64,000 nt of DNA. Source: Nocardia amamiensis NBRC 102102 (GTDB lineage: Bacteria; Actinomycetota; Actinomycetes; Mycobacteriales; Mycobacteriaceae). A model generated the notes under the pieces. That model made no database searches. It was not told the DNA's origin and saw only the letters and a list, made by a program, of their open reading frames with translations. Made by a program: the position numbers and the translations under genes. Below, piece after piece: positions 16,130 through 24,619 of this stretch. Each line of letters opens with the position of its first letter. Position 1 is the first letter of the stretch. The stretch covers positions 53,879 to 117,878 of the forward strand of contig NZ_BDBA01000002.1 in assembly GCF_001612745.1 (NCBI RefSeq), read 5' to 3'.

Positions 16130-17200
16130 TCACGCGACCTTTGTCGCCGAGAGGATGGCCGGCACGGGAATGACGTCCGGCGGAAGGTCGGCGGAGCCCC
16201 TGGTCATCGCCTTGGTGACATCGAACCCACATTCCTCGAGCCAACTTCGGTACGTGGACAGCTTCTGCGGGCCGCCCTGGCCCATCGTGCAGCCGAGGAA
16301 GAAGGCCGGGAAGAAGTCGGCGTTGTAATTGTCCGAATCTTTGATGTTCTCAGGGTAGACGGGCACCATGATGTGGACCTGACCACCGACCTCCAGCGAG
16401 CTGTTGACACCCTCGAGGATCTCGAGCACATCGTCCTTGTCGAACATATCCAAGAAATGCTTGATGAGTATGGTGTCGAAGCCCTTCGGGACGCCATCGA
16501 AAACGTCACCGCCGATGAACGAACAGTGTTCGTCCACTCCATGAGTCCGGAAGTTCTCCAGGCACTCACTTTCCTTCTCGGGCAGGTCGAAAGTGGTCAC
16601 CCGAAGCCCGGGCGAGGTCTTCAGCCGGTAGGCGTGAATCGCCCCGACGCCAGTGTTTCCAGCCAGGTCGAGTACCTGCGCGCCGGATGGTATGTCTACG
16701 TTTTCGAAGAACCAGGGATCGATACGGGCGGTGACGGCGTCCATCAACGTTGCCCAGGACTCGCGCAGATCCTCGTGCTCGGCCACGGCACCGTACAACG
16801 TTCCGTCTGATCCATAGAGCTCTTTCAGGCCGACGAGCGTTCCGCTCCGCACGCTGTCGGCGAGATAGTACAACTGCCTCAGCGTGACAACCTTGATCAT
16901 GTTCATGTAGGTGAGCGCTCGCTGCAGATCGGCCTCGGCGACGCCCGCAAGTGCATCGAGGGAGTAGGCGCCCGAACCTTCGTCGTGCGCAACGAAACCC
17001 TCCTTGACCAGAAGATGCAGAAGTTGTTCGACCGCATCCGGTTTGGCGCCGACGGCTTCGCCGAGCTCGGCCGCGGTGATCCCCGGGCTGTCTCGGAGAC
17101 TATCGATAATGCCGAGCTCGAAGCAGGACAACAGGGTCATAAACCGAGTCGGTCCCACCATGTATTCGCGAAATCGAGCGAGTGTTTGTTCCGGTGTCAT
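16130..17200 (-). CDS. SAM-dependent O-methyltransferase (plant-type, O-MT family 2)
   Basis: A 356-residue methyltransferase of the O-MT_2 family, which methylates phenolic hydroxyls. The N-terminal winged-helix dimerisation domain (TAAELGEAVGAKPDAVEQLL) precedes the SAM site VLDLAGNTGVGAI and the acidic strand VTTFDLPEKE. The usual catalytic-His position appears as IKHFLDMFDKDDV. The ATG at 17200 has AGGA at good spacing; another ATG at 17215 follows the previous stop by 1 bp. It is the last gene of the cluster unit and probably methylates a hydroxyl of the naphthoquinone. Two O-methyltransferases in the cluster suggest two methoxy groups or successive steps. Confidence 0.85.
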   Translation of the reverse strand: MTPEQTLARFREYMVGPTRFMTLLSCFELGIIDSLRDSPGITAAELGEAVGAKPDAVEQLLHLLVKEGFVAHDEGSGAYSLDALAGVAEADLQRALTYMNMIKVVTLRQLYYLADSVRSGTLVGLKELYGSDGTLYGAVAEHEDLRESWATLMDAVTARIDPWFFENVDIPSGAQVLDLAGNTGVGAIHAYRLKTSPGLRVTTFDLPEKESECLENFRTHGVDEHCSFIGGDVFDGVPKGFDTILIKHFLDMFDKDDVLEILEGVNSSLEVGGQVHIMVPVYPENIKDSDNYNADFFPAFFLGCTMGQGGPQKLSTYRSWLEECGFDVTKAMTRGSADLPPDVIPVPAILSATKVA

Positions 17201-17216
17201 TGTGGCGATCCTCATT

Positions 17217-18797
17217 TCAGTTGGTAGTGGGCTGTTCCCCGAACCGACGCGCCAGCGCAATTCGCTGCACCTTCAGCGTGGCGGTTCGAGGTAGCTCTGC
17301 CTGCGGTATCTGGATCGGGTCGGCCAGCTGAGGGAAATCGGCGACGGCCTTGCGCCAGCGACCCTGGTCCACCGGCCGGTCGTCGTGCGTGCAGATCACC
17401 GGGACCGCCTCGGACTTCCGCCCTCGCACAACGACGAGTTCGCTCAACTCTTCCAGCCTGCTCAACAAGACATCCTCGACCTCGAGAGCACTGCGCACGC
17501 CCGGGATCATGTCTACCTCCCGGTCGAACAGGTGCAGGCACCCACGCCGGGTGCGGTATCCGACGTCCCCGGTCCGCCACCAGTCGCCGAATCGGTTCGC
17601 GTCGTACCGATCCTGCTCGGCAAGATAGGTTTTCGCGAGGCCATCCCACGCAACCTCGATGAAGCCGGGGTTCGTCTCGGACGGCCGTGAGCCGTCCCGG
17701 CTCACCACCCGGACCTTCGCGCAGCCTGGCATTGCCCAACCAACGCACCGCCCCTCCACTCGGTGAGCGGTCTTGCGGAAATAGGCTCGCCCGACTGCTG
17801 GCCCAACCTCGCTCTGCCCGTAGATCTGGAAGTACAGCGCCCCTCGGCGCTCGGACGAATTGACGAGGCGACTCATCGTTCTGGGATGGATCGCGTCGAA
17901 TGTGCTGCTGAAGTACTTCACCGATGCGAATGGCTTACGCGGGTCCTCGGTGAGGCATTCCCAGTCCATCAACGAATTGGGTAGAGCCTCGATGAATCCT
18001 GGCCGGTGCTCGACAAAGAACGCGGCGACCTGGTCAGGATCGGACTCCTTCATGAGCAGGACCGGCAGCTCTTTGAGCAGCGCCAGAGCCATCGCTGCGA
18101 ACATCCGCGAATGGACGAAGGAGATGTGGATCGCGACGGTCTCGCGCTTCCTCATCAGCGACAGCAACCGCCATTGCGGCGCGAGCCGGGCGGCCATGCT
18201 CCGTGGAGTATGCACGACCAGCTTGGGCAGGCCGGTCGTGCCGGATGTGTGGGTGATCAGCGCGGGCTCGTCCTGCGGCCGGGACACCGGCTCGACTCGG
18301 GGAGCCCCGGCGAGTCCGGCGAGCGATACGGCACCCGGCCTGTCTCCGGACACGGTGATCACCGGCTGCGCGAGGTCCATCACCGGCACGTCGGCAAGTG
18401 CGTCGAGCTTGTGCAGGTCGGTGAGCAGGGCCGGCTGGTCCAGTCGGCGCAGCAGGGCACCGACGGTGACGCCATCGATGGCGGGCGACAGCATCACCGG
18501 AACCGCTCCGATGCGTGCGGCAGCGGTCGCGAGCACCCACACATCGAAGTTGGCGGCCTTGTGGATCGCGATGTGCCGGCCTGGTCGAATCCCGGCCGAC
18601 CAGAGCCGGCCCGCGAGGTCGTCCACGTGGTCGGCGAGCTCGGCCACAGTCAGTCGCCGCCCCGCCTCGGGAAGGACATCGAGATCGTGATCAAGCGTGA
18701 GCGGCGTCGAACTCTTCCGCGCAGCAGCCGTTTCCGGCACTGTGCCGAGAAACAGACCTCGCCGGCGTATCGATCGCCAGATCGTGAAACCGTTCAT
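17217..18797 (-). CDS. AMP-dependent acyl-CoA synthetase/ligase
   Basis: A 526-residue ANL-superfamily adenylating enzyme. Core motif A3 reads ITHTSGTTGLPKLVVHTPRS, A5 is FQIYGQSEVGP, and A7 is WWRTGDVGYRTRRGCLHLFD. The C-terminal lysine region (PRTATLKVQRIALAR) retains a Lys before R. It should activate a carboxylic acid as acyl-AMP for transfer to CoA, an ACP or an amine. It lacks the insertion seen in fatty acyl-AMP ligases and differs clearly from the second ligase of the cluster, so the pathway activates two acids or uses two steps. Good GAGGAG ribosome site before the ATG. Confidence 0.88.
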   Translation of the reverse strand: MNGFTIWRSIRRRGLFLGTVPETAAARKSSTPLTLDHDLDVLPEAGRRLTVAELADHVDDLAGRLWSAGIRPGRHIAIHKAANFDVWVLATAAARIGAVPVMLSPAIDGVTVGALLRRLDQPALLTDLHKLDALADVPVMDLAQPVITVSGDRPGAVSLAGLAGAPRVEPVSRPQDEPALITHTSGTTGLPKLVVHTPRSMAARLAPQWRLLSLMRKRETVAIHISFVHSRMFAAMALALLKELPVLLMKESDPDQVAAFFVEHRPGFIEALPNSLMDWECLTEDPRKPFASVKYFSSTFDAIHPRTMSRLVNSSERRGALYFQIYGQSEVGPAVGRAYFRKTAHRVEGRCVGWAMPGCAKVRVVSRDGSRPSETNPGFIEVAWDGLAKTYLAEQDRYDANRFGDWWRTGDVGYRTRRGCLHLFDREVDMIPGVRSALEVEDVLLSRLEELSELVVVRGRKSEAVPVICTHDDRPVDQGRWRKAVADFPQLADPIQIPQAELPRTATLKVQRIALARRFGEQPTTN

Positions 18798-18833
18798 TCG
18801 ACATATCTCCTCGTCGATGTGCCGCCAACCCGT

Positions 18834-19445
18834 TCAGGCGGCGGCACGTCCAGTCTTGAGTGCCGCCGCGATGTCGACGACGCGGCGGGCTTGGTGATGC
18901 GCCGCTCGCAGGGTCGCCTCGCTGGGTGAGCCACCGAAGGCCGCGTGGGAGGTGCCGTACGGATTGCCCGTCTCGAACTGGACGGGATCGGTGTAACCGG
19001 GAGGCACAATGATGCCACCCCAGTGATAGAACACGTTCCCCAGCGCCAGCAGCGTGGACTCCTGCCCGCCATGGGCGGTGCCGCTGGAGGTGAAGGCCGA
19101 GCACACCTTGTTGGCGATTGTGCCCTGCCGCCACAGCGCACCCGCGCCCTCGATGAACTTCGTGAGCGCGCTCGCCGGCGTGCCGAAGCGGGTCGGGGTA
19201 CCGAACAACACCGCGTCCGCCCACCCGAGGTCGTCGATGGTCGCCTCGGCGACATCGGCGGTGTCCTGGATGTGTTTGCCCCAGGCAGGGTTTGCCTCGA
19301 TTGCCGCCGACGTTGCCGGCTCGGCGACCTTGCGCAGTCGCACGCGGGCTCCGGCCTTCTCCGCGCCCTCGGCAGCGGCTCGCGCCAGGCCGTATACGTT
19401 GCCGGTGGCGCTGTAATAGATGATTGCGGCATTCACAGGTTCCAT
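18834..19445 (-). CDS. wrbA: NAD(P)H:quinone oxidoreductase, WrbA/flavodoxin family
   Basis: A 203-residue flavodoxin-fold quinone reductase. FMN-phosphate loop YYSATGNVYGLA, then LFGTPTRFGTPAS and SSGTAHGGQESTLL, all hallmarks of WrbA (type IV NQO). It catalyses two-electron reduction of quinones to hydroquinones with FMN and NAD(P)H. In this cluster it could keep a naphthoquinone intermediate in the hydroquinone state needed as electron-rich acceptor for the ABBA prenyltransferase, or detoxify the product. It lies between the DinB-like gene (32-bp gap) and the ligase gene (36-bp gap). Confidence 0.92.
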   Translation of the reverse strand: MEPVNAAIIYYSATGNVYGLARAAAEGAEKAGARVRLRKVAEPATSAAIEANPAWGKHIQDTADVAEATIDDLGWADAVLFGTPTRFGTPASALTKFIEGAGALWRQGTIANKVCSAFTSSGTAHGGQESTLLALGNVFYHWGGIIVPPGYTDPVQFETGNPYGTSHAAFGGSPSEATLRAAHHQARRVVDIAAALKTGRAAA

Positions 19446-19477
19446 GAGGGTTTCCTTTCTTCGTGGGTTGCGAGCTG

Positions 19478-20239
19478 TTACAAGTACGCTCGCGCGATCT
19501 GGATGAACAGGCGGGCGTACTCACCTTCGAAGTCGAATGACCGCTCCAGCAGAGGGTTTCGGCGACCGGCGGCAAGCAGCGCCCAGCTCTGCAGCGACCC
19601 CGACACCAGTTCCGAAGCGTCGCTCTTGCCCAGTGAATGGACCCGCCCGGAATCTTCGTCGACCAGAATCAGCCGCACGTCCGGCCACCGCTCGACCGTG
19701 ACGCGCGCCTTCGCCAGCGCGTATCGCACGGAATACAAGGACAATTCGGCGACACAAATCGCGCCCTCGACCGACCCGCTTCCGCTCGTTCCCAGCGCCG
19801 TCCGGATATCGCTGTGATGGGTCCAGTACTCCATGATGCGGCCCATCACCAGATGCGTCGCCTGCATACCGAACCCCCAACGCACGCGCTCGGTTCCGAT
19901 GCAATCAGATAGCGCGGCCACGCACGACTGCGATGCCGCCACCGACCACTCGCGAAGTTCGGCCAGCGTCATATCCTTGCCTCGATCGCAGCCCGCTCTG
20001 GTGAAAGCCTCAGGAGTCGGGAACTCGTGGACCACGCGAGCGAACGCACGCGGCCCCTCGCGCACGGTGTCGGCTGCAACTTCATCCGTATCCGCAAGGT
20101 GGGCGACCTGATCGCGCACAGTCCAGCCGGGACATCGGGTTTCCACGCCCAGATCGTGATATCCCAGCTCCGCGCACGTGTCTTGGAAGAGCTGGACCTC
20201 GCGACGCAGAACATCCAAGCGCTGCCGATGCGGAATCAA
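19478..20239 (-). CDS. Maleylpyruvate isomerase-like (DinB/MDMPI superfamily), possibly mycothiol-dependent
   Basis: A 253-residue protein of the mycothiol-dependent maleylpyruvate isomerase N-terminal type (DinB-like four-helix bundle). The phrase CPGWTVRDQVAHLADTDEVA is the signature first helix. Metal-binding His candidates are H47 (region VAHL) and the later YWTHHSDI pair. Family enzymes catalyse mycothiol-dependent isomerisations or S-transfer reactions in actinomycetes. It overlaps the upstream phosphohistidine-enzyme gene by 4 bp, so it belongs to the same operon. Its role may be thiol-dependent isomerisation or detoxification of a quinone; this is an inference. Confidence 0.8.
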   Translation of the reverse strand: MIPHRQRLDVLRREVQLFQDTCAELGYHDLGVETRCPGWTVRDQVAHLADTDEVAADTVREGPRAFARVVHEFPTPEAFTRAGCDRGKDMTLAELREWSVAASQSCVAALSDCIGTERVRWGFGMQATHLVMGRIMEYWTHHSDIRTALGTSGSGSVEGAICVAELSLYSVRYALAKARVTVERWPDVRLILVDEDSGRVHSLGKSDASELVSGSLQSWALLAAGRRNPLLERSFDFEGEYARLFIQIARAYL

Positions 20240-21273
20240 CGCCGTACCTTACCGGCGTCACCGTCCACGGTGACCCGCTCCAGGGAGCCCAGCTTCTGTG
20301 TGCCTGTTTCCGTGCCTGTCACACAGGGAATTCCGAGCTCCCGCGCGATGATCGCCGCATGGCTCAGCACACCGCCGATATCGGTGACGATCGCCGACGC
20401 CTCGGTCATGAGCGGCACCCAGTCGATCGACGTGAAGCGAACGACGAGAATATCGCCGTGCTCCCAGGCCTCATCCTCCGGCGACAGCATCACCCGCGGC
20501 CGTCCGGTGCTGACTCCCCCGGCTGCCGCGAATCCACTCACCACGACATCGCCCTTGGCATCGCCGGATACGCCCACCGGAATCCGAGCCGTCACAGGCC
20601 GGCACTGCAACCAGACCAGCTGCCCGGCGTGCACACAGAACTCCAGATCGCACGCCGCACCGACGGCCTGCTCCACAAGCAGACAACGAGCACCGACCTG
20701 GTGCCCCTCCGCATGAAGTGGATTGCCGCTCGCGGGTTCTCCCGTCCGCCAAACCTCCCGGTAGGGCGTGACGGTCCCCGCGACGACAGCATCGGTCCCC
20801 GACGACGACCATTCCAGAACTCCGCCACCCGCACCGTCGCCGATCCACACCCCGGCCAGCGCGGCATCCAGGAAAGGCTGCAGTACAACCGGTATCGGCC
20901 CAGGATCGACGACGTGATATCCAGCTCGCAGCCGCGGGTTCGTCCCTGAAGCACGAACGCGAGCCACCGCCGCGGGCACGGCGGTCGGTTCGACAGCCAA
21001 CTCCGACGAGAACAACCCGGCGAAGGACCGCCGTTTACCGTCCTCACCGGCGCCGGACGAACGAACCGCCCACCGAGCCACGTCCGGGTCGAGCCCGGCA
21101 CCATCGATCGCCTCCACTGCGACGGACGGCGACACGAACCACGTCGGCGGAGTCGCAAACCCCGAGCGTCGCAGCCGAACCAGCCCCGCCGCCTTGCCTC
21201 CGAATTCCGCCGCGATCTCGGCGAGCGGCAGCGACGATTCGGCGATCGTATCGATTGCGCGAATCTCGTTCAC
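20236..21273 (-). CDS. ATP-grasp + phosphohistidine swivelling-domain enzyme (compact PEP-synthase/rifampin-phosphotransferase-like)
   Basis: A 345-residue two-domain protein. Residues 20-230 correspond to the PPDK/PEP-synthase ATP-binding domain: FGGKAAGLVRLRRSG (24-38), RSSGAGEDGKRRSFAGLF (71-88), VVLQPFLDAALAGVWIG (129-145) and DLEFCVHAGQLVWLQCRPVT (209-228). Residues 245-345 are the mobile phosphohistidine domain with GGVLSHAAIIARELGIPCVTG, catalytic His305. Such enzymes move a phosphoryl group from ATP through His to pyruvate, a phenol or an alcohol. It is far shorter than PEP synthase (about 790 residues) because the middle acceptor domain is missing; a neighbouring gene supplies one. 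GTG start with AGGA upstream. Confidence 0.85.
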   Translation of the reverse strand: MNEIRAIDTIAESSLPLAEIAAEFGGKAAGLVRLRRSGFATPPTWFVSPSVAVEAIDGAGLDPDVARWAVRSSGAGEDGKRRSFAGLFSSELAVEPTAVPAAVARVRASGTNPRLRAGYHVVDPGPIPVVLQPFLDAALAGVWIGDGAGGGVLEWSSSGTDAVVAGTVTPYREVWRTGEPASGNPLHAEGHQVGARCLLVEQAVGAACDLEFCVHAGQLVWLQCRPVTARIPVGVSGDAKGDVVVSGFAAAGGVSTGRPRVMLSPEDEAWEHGDILVVRFTSIDWVPLMTEASAIVTDIGGVLSHAAIIARELGIPCVTGTETGTQKLGSLERVTVDGDAGKVRR

Positions 21274-21284
21274 TTCGATTCCTG

Positions 21285-21878
21285 TCAGTAGCCATCCGCG
21301 TCCGTGCGCACGCGGCCGTTCAGTTGCAGCAATTCGGCGTGCAGCTCCATCCAGACCGAGTGGAACGATTCGGCCCGAATCCCCGACAGCGCCGATGGAT
21401 TACCGCCTTCGGCGCGTTCGACCAGCTTCGTCAGCCGTTGCCGATACGTCTCCAACAGCCGTGCGACATCGCCGTCGCCGTCCGCGGGGAAGGCGAGAGC
21501 GACTACCGCGCTGCGCAATTGGGCGGCCACCTCGCGCACGAGTTCCTCGCTGCGATTGGCCTGCCAGTTCGAGATAGCCGCCTTCACGATCTCGTTGGTG
21601 CTCAGGAAATGGCGATCGAATTCCTCGACCAAATCCAGATCCGCTCGCGGCGCCCGGTCCCGCCACTGGTGTACGGCCGCGTCGTCGGCGGCAACACCGT
21701 CGGCCGTAACGATGAAATTCCCCCGCACCGACCGCACATACCCGGCCTTGCGGAACCCATCGACCAGCGCCCGGGCATCGTCGTCCGGCACACCGACCAG
21801 ATCGGCCAGTTCTTCGACGCTCACCCCGGACCGGAAGCGAATGACGTGCAACGCCTCGGCCACCTTCGTATCGAACAT
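21285..21878 (-). CDS. Winged-helix-type protein, putative third component of the phosphohistidine enzyme system
   Basis: A 197-residue protein. Residues 1-65 look like a winged HTH (FRSGVSVEELADLVGVPDDD, then ALVDGFRKAGYVRSVRGNFI), and residues 75-190 are mostly alpha-helical (TNEIVKAAISNWQANRSEEL…). It is encoded between the ACP gene (9-bp gap) and the ATP-grasp gene (11-bp gap), so it is part of the operon. It could be a regulator, but its position inside a catalytic gene set suggests a small subunit of the split phosphotransferase. I do not recognise a characterised homologue. Confidence 0.55.
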   Translation of the reverse strand: MFDTKVAEALHVIRFRSGVSVEELADLVGVPDDDARALVDGFRKAGYVRSVRGNFIVTADGVAADDAAVHQWRDRAPRADLDLVEEFDRHFLSTNEIVKAAISNWQANRSEELVREVAAQLRSAVVALAFPADGDGDVARLLETYRQRLTKLVERAEGGNPSALSGIRAESFHSVWMELHAELLQLNGRVRTDADGY

Positions 21879-21887
21879 TCTCGACTC

Positions 21888-22145
21888 CTACGCCACACGG
21901 CCGGTGCGCAATTCATTGATCAGGTCGATCAGCTGCTGGACCTTTTCGACGCCCACGATCCTCGGGTTGTCGATCAGGCGCACCCCGAATCGGCTCTCCA
22001 GCAGGCACATCATTTCGATGCTCGCGACAGAATCGATACCGAGATCCTTCGCGAACGAATCGTCGGGCCGCAGATCCCGCGCGATGTTGGTCGCCGTGGC
22101 AAACGCCTCAGCGATATCCGCGACACTCACCTTGGTTTCACTCAT
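21888..22145 (-). CDS. Acyl carrier protein
   Basis: An 85-residue carrier protein with the phosphopantetheine site in DLGIDSVASIEMMCLLESRF, the modified Ser in the DSV motif at about residue 39. The size and helix II sequence are those of a discrete type II ACP/PCP. It overlaps the upstream middle-domain gene by 8 bp. With a fatty acyl-AMP ligase, an acyl-CoA dehydrogenase and a thioester-reductase-like SDR in the same operon, it should carry the acyl chain that those enzymes load, desaturate and release. Confidence 0.93.
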   Translation of the reverse strand: MSETKVSVADIAEAFATATNIARDLRPDDSFAKDLGIDSVASIEMMCLLESRFGVRLIDNPRIVGVEKVQQLIDLINELRTGRVA

Positions 22146-23628
22146 GATTCTTCACCTTTCCTGTCCCGCCGTTGATGGCGATGACGGCTCCGGACGGGAT
22201 ACTGTCGATATCCGCACCGACGACGCAGGGTATGCCGTATTCCCGGCACAAAATGGCCAGATGCGACATCGCGCTGCCCCGCCGGCTGACCACCCCCGAG
22301 GCAAATCTCAGCAGCGGAACGACATCCGCGTCGGCGGCCTCGCAGACGATGATGAATTCCTCGTCAGGGACGTCTTCCTCCGGCCGAACCGCGATTCCGC
22401 TCGCGCTGCCGCCCGAGACACCGCGCGGCTGCACCCGCACTGCGGCCGCGATCGGCTCGACAATCGCACCGTCGGGCAGGATCTCGATATTCTCCGGCAG
22501 GACCACGGCAAGGGCTTCCTCGCACAGCGTGACCCGGTCCTGCACGATTTCGCGCAGGTCGCCACGCGGCGCGTTCACCAGCTCCTGCACGGTGAGGAAC
22601 GGCCACAGATCGTCCGGAATCGACTGCGCCGCCGCCAAAGCCGGACCGAGCGTGCGGAAGACGTGCAGCACCCGGATCACTATCGATTTCGAATGCTCGC
22701 GACACGCCATCGTCTCGGCGACGGTCTTCGTGACACCCGCGATCACCCGATATCGAACGCCCTTGTACATCCCGGCAATCGCATCCGCCGGTGCCAGAAA
22801 CGATTCGAACGCCTCGGTGCCGTCGGACTCGACCTGAAGCCGGTGGGAATACTTCGCCCACAGTGGGTGTCGATGCGCGACCTCGTAGAACGGATGATTC
22901 AGGAAGTCGGCGGAGTTCAGGTCACCGGTGGTGGTCAGCCGGTGCAGCCGCTTCCACACCAGTTCGTCGGGCCGGGTCAGCAATGCGACGATGTCCTCCG
23001 GCTCGTCGCAGACCCGCTTCAGGATCTTTTCCTGATATCTGGTCAACGGCACCAGTGCCGTAGTCGACAGAATATGCTCGTACCAGCACGATTTCAGCAG
23101 CGATATCGCCTCGCTCGCCAGCAATCGTACGTCGAATCCCGCCTCGCAGGCCCGCGCCTCGAGCTCGAAGAGGCACTCCTCGAGATTGCGGATGCGGACG
23201 ACCGCCAGCGCGACCTCCCGCGCAATCGTCACGACGCCCTTCGCCTTGATCAGTGGATTCTCGGCCAGAGCGTCGTACGGTTCCGGTGCGGGCACGCCCT
23301 CGAAATACGCCTGGCCGACATCGTCCGCCTCGATTCCCGGTACCGAGGCCGCGATCTGTCCATAGGCCGAATAATTGTGGTAAGGGCGGCATTTGATGTA
23401 TCCGAGGAAGGTGAAGAATTCCCCCGATATCCACGCCCGCTCACCCCACATCTTGGTCGTCATCCGACGGGTCGCCGCCTCCATCGGCGGGCCGACGAGC
23501 GACCAGGAGAACGGGGACAACCGTTCGGGGGCAACCTCGCCGAAGTTTCCGGCGGAGTAGGTGCGGAACACCGGATGCGGATCGGTGTCGAGCGGGCCGA
23601 CCACGCCGAGCCTCTTGGGTTCACGCAT
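22138..23628 (-). CDS. PEP-utilising-enzyme middle domain + phosphohistidine domain (rifampin-phosphotransferase-like, no ATP-grasp domain)
   Basis: A 496-residue protein. Residues about 20-380 resemble the substrate-binding middle domain of rifampin phosphotransferase and related proteins: YSAGNFGEVAPERLSPFSWS (24-43) and then a long helical region. Residues 390-496 are a phosphohistidine swivelling domain with SRRGSAMSHLAILCREYGIP (catalytic His456) and the C-terminal INGGTGKVKN. There is no ATP-grasp domain, which the gene at 20.2-21.3 kb supplies, so the two could work as a split enzyme that phosphorylates a pathway alcohol or phenol. ATG 23628 with GAGGTATACCC upstream; overlaps the SDR gene by 8 bp. 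Confidence 0.8.
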   Translation of the reverse strand: MREPKRLGVVGPLDTDPHPVFRTYSAGNFGEVAPERLSPFSWSLVGPPMEAATRRMTTKMWGERAWISGEFFTFLGYIKCRPYHNYSAYGQIAASVPGIEADDVGQAYFEGVPAPEPYDALAENPLIKAKGVVTIAREVALAVVRIRNLEECLFELEARACEAGFDVRLLASEAISLLKSCWYEHILSTTALVPLTRYQEKILKRVCDEPEDIVALLTRPDELVWKRLHRLTTTGDLNSADFLNHPFYEVAHRHPLWAKYSHRLQVESDGTEAFESFLAPADAIAGMYKGVRYRVIAGVTKTVAETMACREHSKSIVIRVLHVFRTLGPALAAAQSIPDDLWPFLTVQELVNAPRGDLREIVQDRVTLCEEALAVVLPENIEILPDGAIVEPIAAAVRVQPRGVSGGSASGIAVRPEEDVPDEEFIIVCEAADADVVPLLRFASGVVSRRGSAMSHLAILCREYGIPCVVGADIDSIPSGAVIAINGGTGKVKNHE

Positions 23629-24619
23629 GGGTATACCTCGCCTCGATCGGGGCGGGCCACACCTGGCCCGCCATGGCGGCACTCATGGCCTGGATGTAGT
23701 CCTTGCGACAGCGCGCGGCCCCCGCGTTTGGCAGGTCCGCACCGCAAGAGACCTCGATCCAGGGGTGCGCGTAGTCGGCGAGGTTGGGGGCGGTCCCGAT
23801 GCGGCGCATGGCCATTCGCAACAACCACTCGGCGCGTTTCACATCCGCCTTCAGAATGCGGGGATACTTGCCGAACGGGCGACAGACCCGGCTCAGGATC
23901 TCGAGCAGGCTCGGATTCTCCGGATCGAACCAGGTGATGGTGCGGCCGTGCGCTGTCCACTCCACCATGTCAGCGACCAGCTCCGCGGCACCGAGCACGT
24001 CGCCGACATAGCAGGGATAGCGACCGCCGTCTGTGATCGGGAGCGGATAGCCGGCCAACACCAGCGGAAAGATCGCGGGCAGGCCGTCGCTGGTGGACGG
24101 CACCGTGCGGTCGTATCCCAGACCGAGCAGCGGCCCGAACCGCACGATGTTGTGCTGCGTATTCGAATGCCGCACACGATGTTCGGCCACATATTTGCCG
24201 TATTCATACCAGTTTCGGAAACGCTGCCCGACGTAGAGCTGGTCGCTGGTCACCGGTTTGTCCGGCTCGCCGAGGGCCAGGATCGAGGACACGTGCACGA
24301 TTCGCGGCGGCCGCTTCGCGGACTCCACCAGCCGTAGCAGGGCCGCGATGCCCCGATCGTGAATCTGCAGGCTTTCGGTGCTGGTCGCCTGCCACGAAAC
24401 GCTACCGGCGGCAAAGACACACACGTCACTTTCGGTGATCACCGCGCGCGTATTCTCGTCCATTCCGAGGCCCGGCGCGGTGAGATCACACCGCCGGTGC
24501 TCCCAGGTTCCCATCCCCGGATTGCGGGACAGCGCGACAACCTGGTGTCCGCGGGAGTCGCACCGCTCGGCGACGAGTTCGCCGAGATAGCCACTGCCGC
24601 CGAAGACAGCCACTTTCAT
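23621..24619 (-). CDS. NAD(P)-dependent epimerase/dehydrogenase (extended SDR, 3beta-HSD-like)
   Basis: A 332-residue extended short-chain dehydrogenase. The Rossmann motif is VAVFGGSGYLGELVAE, active-site Ser lies in IVHVSSILALGE, and the Tyr-x-x-x-Lys pair is in WYEYGKYVAEHR. The substrate-loop phrase FGPLLGLGYDR resembles the NAD-dependent epimerase and 3beta-hydroxysteroid-dehydrogenase groups. Its ATG overlaps the stop of the upstream reductase by 4 bp. It may oxidise or reduce an alcohol/ketone intermediate released by that reductase. Substrate unknown. Confidence 0.85.
   Translation of the reverse strand: MKVAVFGGSGYLGELVAERCDSRGHQVVALSRNPGMGTWEHRRCDLTAPGLGMDENTRAVITESDVCVFAAGSVSWQATSTESLQIHDRGIAALLRLVESAKRPPRIVHVSSILALGEPDKPVTSDQLYVGQRFRNWYEYGKYVAEHRVRHSNTQHNIVRFGPLLGLGYDRTVPSTSDGLPAIFPLVLAGYPLPITDGGRYPCYVGDVLGAAELVADMVEWTAHGRTITWFDPENPSLLEILSRVCRPFGKYPRILKADVKRAEWLLRMAMRRIGTAPNLADYAHPWIEVSCGADLPNAGAARCRKDYIQAMSAAMAGQVWPAPIEARYTHA

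Noticed and set aside
20236..21273. Ordinary PEP synthase or PPDK of central metabolism
   Set aside because: Less than half the normal length, acceptor domain missing, and the gene sits inside a coupled biosynthetic operon.
21304..23937. 877-codon plus-strand frame opposite the ACP and phosphohistidine genes
   Set aside because: Ser/Arg-rich antisense artefact without motifs; the minus strand carries three coupled genes with clear catalytic motifs.
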